In this document: positions 1 through 5,121 of the stretch, piece by piece
Layout of the letters: each line of letters begins with the position of its first letter
Numbering within the stretch: the stretch's first letter is position 1
NCBI GenBank assembly: GCA_019246455.1
Contig: JAFAQJ010000401.1
Location: forward strand, 1 to 5,121
DNA length: 5,121 bases
Source: Pseudolabrys sp.
Lineage (GTDB): Bacteria; Pseudomonadota; Alphaproteobacteria; Rhizobiales; Xanthobacteraceae
Reading direction: 5' to 3'
The notes under the pieces: model-generated
What the model was told of the DNA's origin: nothing
Databases searched by the model: none
What the model saw: the letters and a program-made list of their open reading frames with translations, nothing else
Made by a program: the position numbers and the translations under genes

Positions 1-585
1 GTTCCAATCGGCGATTGGGTGCTGCGCCGCGCCTGCCAGGATGCTGCGCAGTGGCCTTCGGAGTTGACCGTCGCGGTCAATCTGTCGGCCGCGCAATTTC
101 GTAACGCGACGTTGCCGCTCTCCGTTGTCAGCGCGCTTGGCGAATCCGGTTTGGCGGCATCCCGGCTCGAACTCGAGATCACAGAGACGGTGCTGTTGCA
201 GGATGACAACGCCGTGCTCGACGCGCTGCATCAGATGCGCGAGCTGGGCGTCAAGATCTCGATGGACGATTTCGGCACCGGTTATTCCTCGCTGAGCTAT
301 CTGCGCAGCTTTCCGTTCGACAAGATCAAGATCGATCGTTCGTTCATCCGCGAAGTCAGCAACGAAAACAGCGAGTGCGTCGCGATCATCCGCGCGGTCA
401 CCCATCTCGGCCGCAGCCTCGGCATGATCACGACTGCCGAAGGTGTCGAAACGCGCGAGCAATTCAACATTCTGCGCGCTGAAGAGTGCACGCAGGTCCA
501 GGGCTATCTGTTCAGCCCGCCGCGCCCGGTCAGCGAAATCCCGGCGCTGCTGCGCAAGCTCTCACCGAAAATCCGCGCGGCCTGA
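1..585 (+). CDS. Cyclic-di-GMP phosphodiesterase, EAL domain (C-terminal part, 5' end outside window)
   Basis: The product is the last 194 residues of an EAL-domain protein, which hydrolyses cyclic-di-GMP to linear pGpG and so lowers this second messenger. The frame is open from base 1 and the first residues (VPIGDWVLRRAC) already match the middle of an EAL domain, so the gene starts upstream; the GTG at 19 is not a real start. Counting codons from base 1, the expected active-site residues are present: Asn27 (NLS), Glu59 (EITE), Asp89-Asp90 (DDFGTG), Lys110 (KIDRSF), Glu147 (AEGVE) and Gln167 (QGYLFS). Their spacing fits catalytically active EAL enzymes. The EAL signature glutamate itself would lie before the window and cannot be checked. 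The QGYLFSPPRP end and short tail are typical of proteins where EAL is the last domain, often preceded by GGDEF and sensor domains (inference). It is separated from the transporter genes by 120 bases and is probably functionally independent of them. Confidence 0.95.
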   Translation, partial: VPIGDWVLRRACQDAAQWPSELTVAVNLSAAQFRNATLPLSVVSALGESGLAASRLELEITETVLLQDDNAVLDALHQMRELGVKISMDDFGTGYSSLSYLRSFPFDKIKIDRSFIREVSNENSECVAIIRAVTHLGRSLGMITTAEGVETREQFNILRAEECTQVQGYLFSPPRPVSEIPALLRKLSPKIRAA

Positions 586-705
586 TCGCGCAGCCTCAAC
601 CGAAACGCCGATCGCGCCGCCAAGGCGCAGGCTTGCGGCCATTGCCTACTGGGATTGTAGTATGGCAGCGTAGCCGTCAGCGGGCGTTGGGTTGGGGTCG
701 ACGTT

Positions 706-1566
706 ATGAGCAGGTCGCTGGCGCGTATCGGCAGAGCCGAAAGGGAGTCCGGACATCTGCCTGTAACAGGCGGCGTTACGCCGCCGCTGCGACGGACCAC
801 GATTGCCGCACAAATTCGCGCTCTGCTGCGCCGGGACATCATTTCGGGCGCGATGTTGCCGCGCACCATGCTATCCGAACAGGAACTGTCGGGCCGTTTT
901 TCGGTGTCGCGCACCCCCATTCGCGAGGCGCTGATCAAGCTGTCTGAGGAAGGACTCGTCGAGATTTACCCGCAATACGGCTCGTTCGTCGCGCCGATCA
1001 AGCTGGTCGATGTTTACGACGCGCAATTCGCGCGCGAGGCACTCGAATGCGCCGCGGTCGAAAAAGCCAGCGAACGCCTCAATGAGAATGATGATCGTCA
1101 GCTTGAGGCGATCCTCGACCGACAACGCGCTTTGGTCAGATTCGACGAGCGCGAGGCGTTCGTGCGCGAAGACGAAAACATGCACGCCTTGATCATGAAG
1201 ATTGCCGGCCACGCGTCGGCCTGGACCTATGTCGAGGCCGCCAAGGTGCAGATGGACCGGGTGCGTTATCTCGCTCTGCGCATCCCGCGCAAACCGTCGT
1301 CGATCCTGGCCGAGCATGTCGCGGTCGCCGAAGGGTTGTTCGCGCGCGACCGCAAGCGGGCGGTCGAGGCGATGCGCACCCACCTGCGCGGTATCTTCAA
1401 GACGCTGGACATTCTAACGGTCGAACAGCGCGCTTATTTCGCCGACGTGGCCAGCGCGCGACTTCCCGCCGCACGCAATGGCTCTTCCGAACGCGACGCC
1501 GGAAAGACAAAATCGCGTCATGCCCATGGTCAAAAATCGAACAGAGTAAAACAAGGGAGGAACTGA
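706..1566 (+). CDS. GntR-family transcriptional regulator, FCD (FadR-type) subfamily
   Basis: This is a one-component DNA-binding regulator of 286 residues. The winged helix-turn-helix spans about residues 31-98, with the GntR hallmarks LSEQELSGRFSVSRTPIREAL (split over residues 56-76), LSEEGLVEI and a G-S-F wing. The all-helical FCD ligand-binding domain spans about 105-232. It keeps the metal/ligand-binding pattern of the family: Asp156 and His160 (D-x3-H), His204 (EH) and His226 (MRTHL). FCD regulators usually bind a carboxylate-type metabolite, often the substrate of the adjacent genes. ATG 706 is the only reasonable start: in-frame TAG 658 lies upstream with no start codon between, and no ATG/GTG/TTG follows before the DNA-binding domain. 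Its ribosome binding site is weak (GGGG near 694-697). The first 30 and last 50 or so residues look non-conserved, making the protein longer than the usual 220-250. Its stop is one base before the binding-protein ATG, so the two are probably co-transcribed; it is likely the operon's own regulator (inference). Confidence 0.95.
   Translation: MSRSLARIGRAERESGHLPVTGGVTPPLRRTTIAAQIRALLRRDIISGAMLPRTMLSEQELSGRFSVSRTPIREALIKLSEEGLVEIYPQYGSFVAPIKLVDVYDAQFAREALECAAVEKASERLNENDDRQLEAILDRQRALVRFDEREAFVREDENMHALIMKIAGHASAWTYVEAAKVQMDRVRYLALRIPRKPSSILAEHVAVAEGLFARDRKRAVEAMRTHLRGIFKTLDILTVEQRAYFADVASARLPAARNGSSERDAGKTKSRHAHGQKSNRVKQGRN
757..785 (+). repeat. Two overlapping, mutually exclusive hairpins in the 5' part of the regulator gene
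   Basis: Hairpin A pairs 757-763 with 767-773 around a TAA loop (one G-T pair). Hairpin B pairs 769-775 (GGCGGCG) perfectly with 779-785 (CGCCGCC) around a TTA loop. They share bases 769-773, so an RNA can form only one at a time. The same stretch holds an inverted pair GTAAC (763-767) and GTTAC (775-779), seven bases apart. It covers codons 18-27, the poorly conserved stretch before the DNA-binding domain. It could be an autoregulatory operator or an RNA structure affecting translation of the regulator, but GC-rich coding DNA also produces such repeats by chance. Confidence 0.35.
1553..1560 (+). promoter_or_regulatory. Strong ribosome binding site of the binding-protein gene, inside the regulator's 3' end
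   Basis: AAGGGAGG ends seven bases before ATG 1568, which is near-ideal Shine-Dalgarno sequence and spacing. It lies within the last codons of the regulator gene, so ribosomes finishing the regulator end next to it. It is clearly stronger than the regulator's own site, in line with high output of a periplasmic binding protein relative to a regulator. Confidence 0.85.
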
Positions 1567-1567
1567 C

Positions 1568-2749
1568 ATGTCGTTCAAACTCACGCGCCGTACTGTGGTC
1601 GGCGGCCTGGCCGGCTCGATGGCGGTCAACTTCAAGGCCCTCGCACAAAACCTGCCGATGCCGTCGTCGCCGGTGACGCTCAACTTTGTCGACGTCGCCG
1701 GCAACCTCGCGCTGACGCAGAAGGCGATTGAGGCCTACCGCGACAAGAATCCGAAGCTCGTTTCCAAGATCAACTTTACCAAGGCGCCGGCGCCCGAACT
1801 GCCCGGCAAGATCAAGGCGCAACAAGACGCCAGCCGCGTCGACATCGACGCAGTGTTGACCGGCATCGACGCGCTGTCGGCGGGCGTAGACCAGAAGCTC
1901 TGGATTCCAATTGCGTCTGAATACGCCGGCAAGCTCCCGAAGCTTGACGATATCTACCTACCGGGCGCCAAGGGCATGCAAGGGCTGACGTCAAACCAGG
2001 GCGTGTGCATCGTGTTCTGCCAGGCCGGTCCGGTGATAGAATACATGCCGGAGAAGGTGAAGCAGGTGCCTTCGACGGCCGAAGAAGTGCTTGCCTGGGC
2101 GAAGCAAAATCCGAACCGCTTCATGTATGCCCGCCCGGCGAACTCGGGTCCGGGCCGCGTCTTCATGATGGGTCTGCCGTACATTCTCGGCGACAAGGAT
2201 CCCGCGGATCCGAAGGACGGCTGGGACAAGACCTGGGCCTACCTCAAGGAGCTCGGTCAATACATTGAATATTACCCGGCCGGTACCGGGCCGACGATGA
2301 AAGAGCTCGGCGAAGGCTCACGCGACATGATCCCGTCGCAAATGGGTTGGGACATCAATCCGCGCGCGCTCGGCATTGTGCCGAAGGAAGCCAAGGTGTT
2401 CTTCCTCAAGGGCTTCCATTGGGTGATGGACGCGCACTACATGTGCATCCCCAAGGGCGTGTCGAATGACAAGCTCGCTGTCCTGCTCGATCTGCTGTCA
2501 TATTTACTCGGCAAGGAAGCGCAGGCGACGACCTACGACGCCGGCTACTTCTATCCGGGTCCGGCGGTCAAAGACGTCACGCTCGAGATGGCGCCGGAAG
2601 AGAGCCAGAAGATCATCAAGGAATTCGGCCGGCCGGAATACGCTGACGCGATCAAGAACAACAAGCAGGAGCTGCCGCTGCTGCCCGACAAGCTGGTCTA
2701 TGCGTTCAGCCGTTGGGATGAGCAGATCGGCTCGCAGAAGAAGAAGTAA
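1568..2749 (+). CDS. Periplasmic solute-binding protein of an ABC importer, Tat-type signal peptide
   Basis: The protein (393 residues) should be the soluble periplasmic receptor that delivers substrate to the permease pair encoded downstream. The N-terminus has a twin-arginine motif (LTRRTVVGG, Arg7-Arg8), a short apolar stretch (about 9-20) and a likely cleavage site after ALA at residues 24-26. There is no lipobox cysteine, so it is predicted to be free in the periplasm after Tat export. The mature part opens with a beta strand (VTLNFVDVAGN) typical of extracellular solute-binding proteins. The middle has RFMYARPANSGPGR (184-197) and GTGPTMKELGEGSRDMIPSQMGWD (split over 239-262), and the end has a DLLSYLLGKEAQA helix (308-320). 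This order resembles the PotD/FbpA/YnjB-like group that pairs with this kind of ATPase; YnjB-like is my best guess and is unverified. Mature cysteines are at 147, 151 and 293. Substrate is unknown. ATG 1568 is fixed by the strong ribosome binding site at 1553-1560. Confidence 0.93.
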   Translation: MSFKLTRRTVVGGLAGSMAVNFKALAQNLPMPSSPVTLNFVDVAGNLALTQKAIEAYRDKNPKLVSKINFTKAPAPELPGKIKAQQDASRVDIDAVLTGIDALSAGVDQKLWIPIASEYAGKLPKLDDIYLPGAKGMQGLTSNQGVCIVFCQAGPVIEYMPEKVKQVPSTAEEVLAWAKQNPNRFMYARPANSGPGRVFMMGLPYILGDKDPADPKDGWDKTWAYLKELGQYIEYYPAGTGPTMKELGEGSRDMIPSQMGWDINPRALGIVPKEAKVFFLKGFHWVMDAHYMCIPKGVSNDKLAVLLDLLSYLLGKEAQATTYDAGYFYPGPAVKDVTLEMAPEESQKIIKEFGRPEYADAIKNNKQELPLLPDKLVYAFSRWDEQIGSQKKK

Positions 2750-2761
2750 CGACAAGATGCA

Positions 2762-2801
2762 GGCGGGGAGGCTGGCGACGATCGTCGCCAGTCTTCCTGT
2801 T
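2762..2801 (+). promoter_or_regulatory. Intercistronic stem-loop between binding-protein and ATPase genes
   Basis: Bases 2772-2791 are a perfect palindrome: CTGGCGACGA followed directly by TCGTCGCCAG. In RNA the arms continue outward with G-C, A-U and G-U pairs, 2762-2771 against 2792-2801, giving a stem of up to about 18 pairs with a four-base loop. The richness in G-U pairs on one side (purine-rich left, pyrimidine-rich right) means that the outer stem is possible in the transcript but not as a DNA palindrome. No clean run of T follows, so it is not a classical intrinsic terminator. Such elements after a binding-protein gene commonly protect the upstream message from 3' decay or cause partial termination, keeping binding protein in excess over membrane components (known for other ABC operons; inferred here). 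The perfect core could also be a protein-binding site. Confidence 0.65.
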
Positions 2802-2831
2802 CTTGCGCGCCTTTAAGGGAAGCGAACAGCC

Positions 2832-3884
2832 ATGGCGATTGCCGCACGCGATTTCAAGGAACTGCGCCTTGACGGCATGAGCCGTAACTTCGGCACGGTC
2901 AACGCGCTGATGGGCGTCACGCTCAACGTCCGCCGCGGCGAATTCATTGCACTGCTCGGGCCGTCGGGTTGTGGCAAGTCGACGGCGCTTAATTGTTTAG
3001 CCGGCTTGCTGACGCTGTCGGGCGGCAGCATCTGGCTGGACCAGACCCGCATCGATCGCCTCAAGCCGGAAGACCGCGGCTTCGGCATGGTGTTCCAGAA
3101 CTATGCGCTGTTTCCGCACATGAACGTGCGCAAAAACATCGGTTTCGGGCTGGCGATGCAGGGCGCCCCGAAAGTGGATATTGAACGCAAGATCGATGAA
3201 GCGCTAGCGATTGTGCGGCTCGGCGGGCAGGGCGAAAAGCTGCCGGGGCAGCTGTCGGGAGGTCAGCAGCAACGCGTCGCTATCGCTCGAGCCATCATCA
3301 TCGAACCGCCGCTCGTTTTAATGGATGAACCGCTGTCGAACCTCGACGCCAAACTGCGGCTCGAAATGCGTGCCGAAATCCGCCGCATCCATGATCTGAT
3401 CGGTTCGGCGACGATCTACGTCACGCACGACCAAGAGGAAGCGCTGTCGCTTGCCGACCGTATTGTGGTGATGCGTGAGGGCGTGGTGCGCCAGGTCGGC
3501 ACCCCGCCAGAATTGTACGCGCAGCCGGCGCACGCGGATGTCGCCGAATTCATGGGTTACCGCAATCTGATTCGCTCGCATCTCGACGGCGGCAAAGTCA
3601 CGGTCGGCGGTGCCGCTATCAAAGGCACGCCGATCGGTGCGATTGGCAATGGCGCCGTGACGGTGGCGATCCGCCCGGACGACCTCACCATCGCAAACGA
3701 TGGGCCGGTCGCCGTGAAGGTCGAATCCGCCCAGTATCACGGTAACAGCTTCTATTGTTCGGGCCGCGCCGGTGACGGCAGCGAACTCTATTTCACGACA
3801 GAGCATCGCGTCGGCAAGGGCGACACGGTTCGCCTCATCGCTGATCCCAAGCGCGTCTTGCTCTATGCTGGGGCCGCATCGTGA
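2832..3884 (+). CDS. ABC transporter ATP-binding protein (PotA/FbpC-type importer ATPase)
   Basis: This 350-residue cytoplasmic ATPase powers the importer, normally as a dimer bound to the two permeases. All functional motifs are intact: Walker A GPSGCGKST (43-51), Q-loop VFQNYALFPH with Gln89, signature LSGGQQQ (141-147), Walker B LVLMDEP (161-167), D-loop SNLDAKLR (169-176) and switch histidine His199 in VTHD. After about residue 240 (EFMGYRNLI) comes a C-terminal TOBE-type regulatory domain, recognisable by VAIRPDDL (278-285) and the ending DPKRVLLY. This domain and the length are typical of the spermidine/putrescine, iron(III), sulfate and sugar (MOI/CUT1) ATPases. ATG 2832 is preceded by AAGGGA (2815-2820) at a somewhat long spacing of 11 bases. 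The gene follows an 82-base gap with a stem-loop, and its last four bases (GTGA) overlap the start of the first permease, so the two are translationally coupled. Family-level function is certain; substrate is not. Confidence 0.97.
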   Translation: MAIAARDFKELRLDGMSRNFGTVNALMGVTLNVRRGEFIALLGPSGCGKSTALNCLAGLLTLSGGSIWLDQTRIDRLKPEDRGFGMVFQNYALFPHMNVRKNIGFGLAMQGAPKVDIERKIDEALAIVRLGGQGEKLPGQLSGGQQQRVAIARAIIIEPPLVLMDEPLSNLDAKLRLEMRAEIRRIHDLIGSATIYVTHDQEEALSLADRIVVMREGVVRQVGTPPELYAQPAHADVAEFMGYRNLIRSHLDGGKVTVGGAAIKGTPIGAIGNGAVTVAIRPDDLTIANDGPVAVKVESAQYHGNSFYCSGRAGDGSELYFTTEHRVGKGDTVRLIADPKRVLLYAGAAS

Positions 3885-4771
3885 CCGACCTGCCGCACGA
3901 AGAACGCCGTCCGCTGCGGGTACGACTCGCGCTTTACGATCTTGATGCGGTGACGCTCCTCCTTGTGCCGGCAGCGCTTTTTGTCGCAGCTTTGTTCGTC
4001 TATCCGTTTTTTTATGGGTTCTTTCTGTCGTTCCAACCCAAAGCCGGCGACTGGCTCGCCAACTACCGCAAGTTTTTCTCTGACCCGTTTCTCTACGACA
4101 CGATCGAAGCGACGTTGCGGCTCGCTATTCCTGCGACGCTAATCAATGTGCTGATCTCGATCCCGGTCGCGCTGCGCGTTCGGCTGATGACGCGCCGCCG
4201 CATTCTGACGACCCTTCTGGTCGTTCCGCTGACGCTCGGCACCGTGCTAATCGCTGAGGGCTTGCTGACCTACCTGGGGCCGCAGGGCTGGTTCAACCGC
4301 ATCCTGAGCCTGGTCGGCATCGGGCAGGTGCGGCTCGTCCACAACTACACCGGCGTGATGCTCTCGCTAATCCTGTCCGGCTTCCCCTTCACGTTCCTGC
4401 TGACGTTGTCGCATCTCACCGGCATCGATCCGTCGCTCGAACAGGCGGCGGCGACGCTCGGGGCGAAGGCGCGCGCGCGGTTCCGTTACATCCTGATGCC
4501 GCTGTTGGCGCAGGGCCTCGCCATCAATCTTTGCCTATCCTTCGTGCAGACCTTCTCGGTATTCCCGTCCGCGGTGCTGCTCGGTTCGCCGGCCGGTGCG
4601 ACCCGCGTCATCTCGATCGCCGCCTATCAAGCCGCCTACGAGCAATACGACGCGTCGATGGCGTCGGCGATCGCGATGATCATGGGTTTTGTGCAACTTT
4701 TCGTGGTCGCTTTAATCCTGACGGGCCGTGGCTTCGTCTATCGCGGCGCCGTCGGCAGCGGGAAGGGCTGA
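3881..4771 (+). CDS. ABC transporter permease, first subunit (PotB/binding-protein-dependent type)
   Basis: This inner-membrane protein (296 residues) forms half of the solute channel. About six membrane segments can be seen, roughly at 24-50, 76-100, 109-131, 156-177, 208-234 and 261-282, after a charged cytoplasmic N-terminus. The cytoplasmic coupling loop with the EAA motif is at 187-207: EQAAATLGAKARARFRYILMP, read as E-A-A-x3-G followed by I-x-M-P; the first position keeps Glu187, and Gly194 and Pro207 are conserved. This loop docks into the ATPase. A periplasmic segment NYRKFFSDPFLYDTI (61-75) is typical of first permeases of spermidine/putrescine-like systems. The GTG start at 3881 overlaps the ATPase stop in a GTGA arrangement. 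The Shine-Dalgarno is weak (GGGG at 3870-3873), so translation probably depends on ribosomes finishing the ATPase. No better in-frame start is close by. Confidence 0.95.
   Translation: MTDLPHEERRPLRVRLALYDLDAVTLLLVPAALFVAALFVYPFFYGFFLSFQPKAGDWLANYRKFFSDPFLYDTIEATLRLAIPATLINVLISIPVALRVRLMTRRRILTTLLVVPLTLGTVLIAEGLLTYLGPQGWFNRILSLVGIGQVRLVHNYTGVMLSLILSGFPFTFLLTLSHLTGIDPSLEQAAATLGAKARARFRYILMPLLAQGLAINLCLSFVQTFSVFPSAVLLGSPAGATRVISIAAYQAAYEQYDASMASAIAMIMGFVQLFVVALILTGRGFVYRGAVGSGKG
4760..4767 (+). promoter_or_regulatory. Ribosome binding site deciding the GTG start of the second permease
   Basis: GGGAAGGG lies in the last codons of the first permease, six bases before GTG 4774. It supports GTG 4774 over the in-frame ATG at 4819, which would remove the positively charged N-terminal segment and cut into the first membrane helix. 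Confidence 0.75.
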
Positions 4772-4773
4772 CG

Positions 4774-5121
4774 GTGGGGCACGAAAAGACTATCGGCGAG
4801 CGGCTCTGGGCCTTGGCGATGTGGGCCCTGATGATCTTTTTCATTGTCAATTTTCTGGCGACCGTCGCCGCCGTCGTTGTCAACTCGTTCGGCACGCGCT
4901 GGCTCAACGCTTGGCTACCGGCGGCTTTCACCACGCGCTGGTACATCTCGGCCTGGTCGGAATTCCAGCTCGATGACGTCTTGATCGTGACCTTCGAAGT
5001 CGTCGGCGCTGTCGTTCTGATTTCTGGGTTGCTTGGCGTTCCGGCAGCTTACGCATTGGCGCGGCGTAATTTCCCCGGCAAGCAGATCGTCATCCTGCTG
5101 TTCCTTCTGCCGATGCTCATC
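4774..5121 (+). CDS. ABC transporter permease, second subunit (N-terminal part, 3' end outside window)
   Basis: An open frame runs from GTG 4774 to the last base with no stop, giving 116 residues of a protein that normally has about 260-290. It starts with a short charged stretch (GHEKTIGERL), then a first membrane helix at about 13-37. A periplasmic segment with FTTRWY (52-57) and SAWSEFQLDD follows, then a long helix at about 69-96 ending in GVPAAYALARRNFPGK (88-103), and the start of a third helix. The F-T-x-x-W-Y element and the PAAYALAR-x-x-FPGK junction are characteristic of the second permease of spermidine/putrescine- and iron-type importers. The EAA coupling loop would lie beyond the window. 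It begins two bases after the first permease's stop, so the two permeases are co-translated and would form a heterodimer. Confidence 0.93.
   Translation, partial: MGHEKTIGERLWALAMWALMIFFIVNFLATVAAVVVNSFGTRWLNAWLPAAFTTRWYISAWSEFQLDDVLIVTFEVVGAVVLISGLLGVPAAYALARRNFPGKQIVILLFLLPMLI

Noticed and set aside
614..628. Small hairpin GCGCC/GGCGC after the EAL gene as a terminator.
   Set aside because: The stem is only five pairs and no T run follows.
633..663. Possible promoter ahead of the regulator: TTGCGG (633-638) and TAGTAT (658-663).
   Set aside because: The spacing is 19 bases and the -10 match is only four of six; too weak to call in GC-rich DNA.
697..702. GTCGAC symmetric site just before the regulator start as a GntR operator.
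   Set aside because: A six-base palindrome is expected by chance, and the flanks do not extend the symmetry or match a known FCD operator pattern.
504..938. Minus-strand open frame across the gap between the EAL and regulator genes.
   Set aside because: It is antisense to two well-supported genes, has an arginine/serine-rich composition typical of shadow frames, and shows no recognisable domain.
2197..2211. GGATCC-CGC-GGATCC inverted repeat.
   Set aside because: It lies inside the conserved binding-protein coding region (residues around DPADP) and is explained by codon use.
2268..2286. CCGGTACCGG palindrome within a GC-rich stretch.
   Set aside because: Lies in the binding-protein coding sequence (PAGTGP); symmetry does not extend and needs no further explanation.
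3318..3806. Long minus-strand open frame opposite the ATPase gene.
   Set aside because: Composition is that of a complement of GC-rich coding DNA, and the + strand gene has every ABC ATPase motif.
1..5121. Mobile element, CRISPR, tRNA or phage signatures.
   Set aside because: No direct-repeat arrays, transposase or integrase motifs, or tRNA-like cloverleaf sequences were seen; coding style is uniform throughout.

Overview
The window is a GC-rich stretch, all coding on the + strand. Codon choice (many GCG/GCC, CGC, TCG, GGC codons) and gene types point to an alphaproteobacterium, most likely of the Bradyrhizobium/Rhodopseudomonas/Xanthobacteraceae kind. That placement is inferred from overall look, not from a marker gene. 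No tRNA, rRNA, CRISPR array, insertion sequence or other mobile-element trace is visible.

Layout: bases 1-585 are the 3' end of a cyclic-di-GMP phosphodiesterase (EAL domain) gene that begins outside the window. A 120-base gap (586-705) follows, with no convincing terminator or promoter. Then comes a compact cluster: a GntR/FCD transcription regulator (706-1566), a Tat-exported periplasmic solute-binding protein (1568-2749), an ABC ATPase of the spermidine/putrescine-iron(III) importer type (2832-3884), a first permease (3881-4771) and a second permease (from 4774, cut by the window end). The spacing is very tight (1-base gap, 82-base gap, 4-base overlap, 2-base gap), so this reads as one operon for a single ABC importer with its own regulator at the front.

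How it fits together: the binding protein would capture a small solute in the periplasm, the two permeases would form the channel, and the ATPase (probably two copies) would power uptake. The FCD-domain regulator probably senses the solute or a breakdown product and controls the operon. The substrate cannot be read from the sequence. The EAL gene is probably an unrelated neighbour.

The one clear structure not explained by genes is a perfect 20-base palindrome, extendable to a stem of about 40 bases in RNA, in the gap between the binding-protein and ATPase genes. It probably stabilises or attenuates the transcript so that binding protein is made in excess. Smaller oddities are two overlapping hairpins at the start of the regulator gene and an A-rich, apparently non-conserved tail of the regulator that carries the next gene's ribosome binding site. 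I see no sign of a novel system; this looks like an ordinary but uncharacterised transporter operon.
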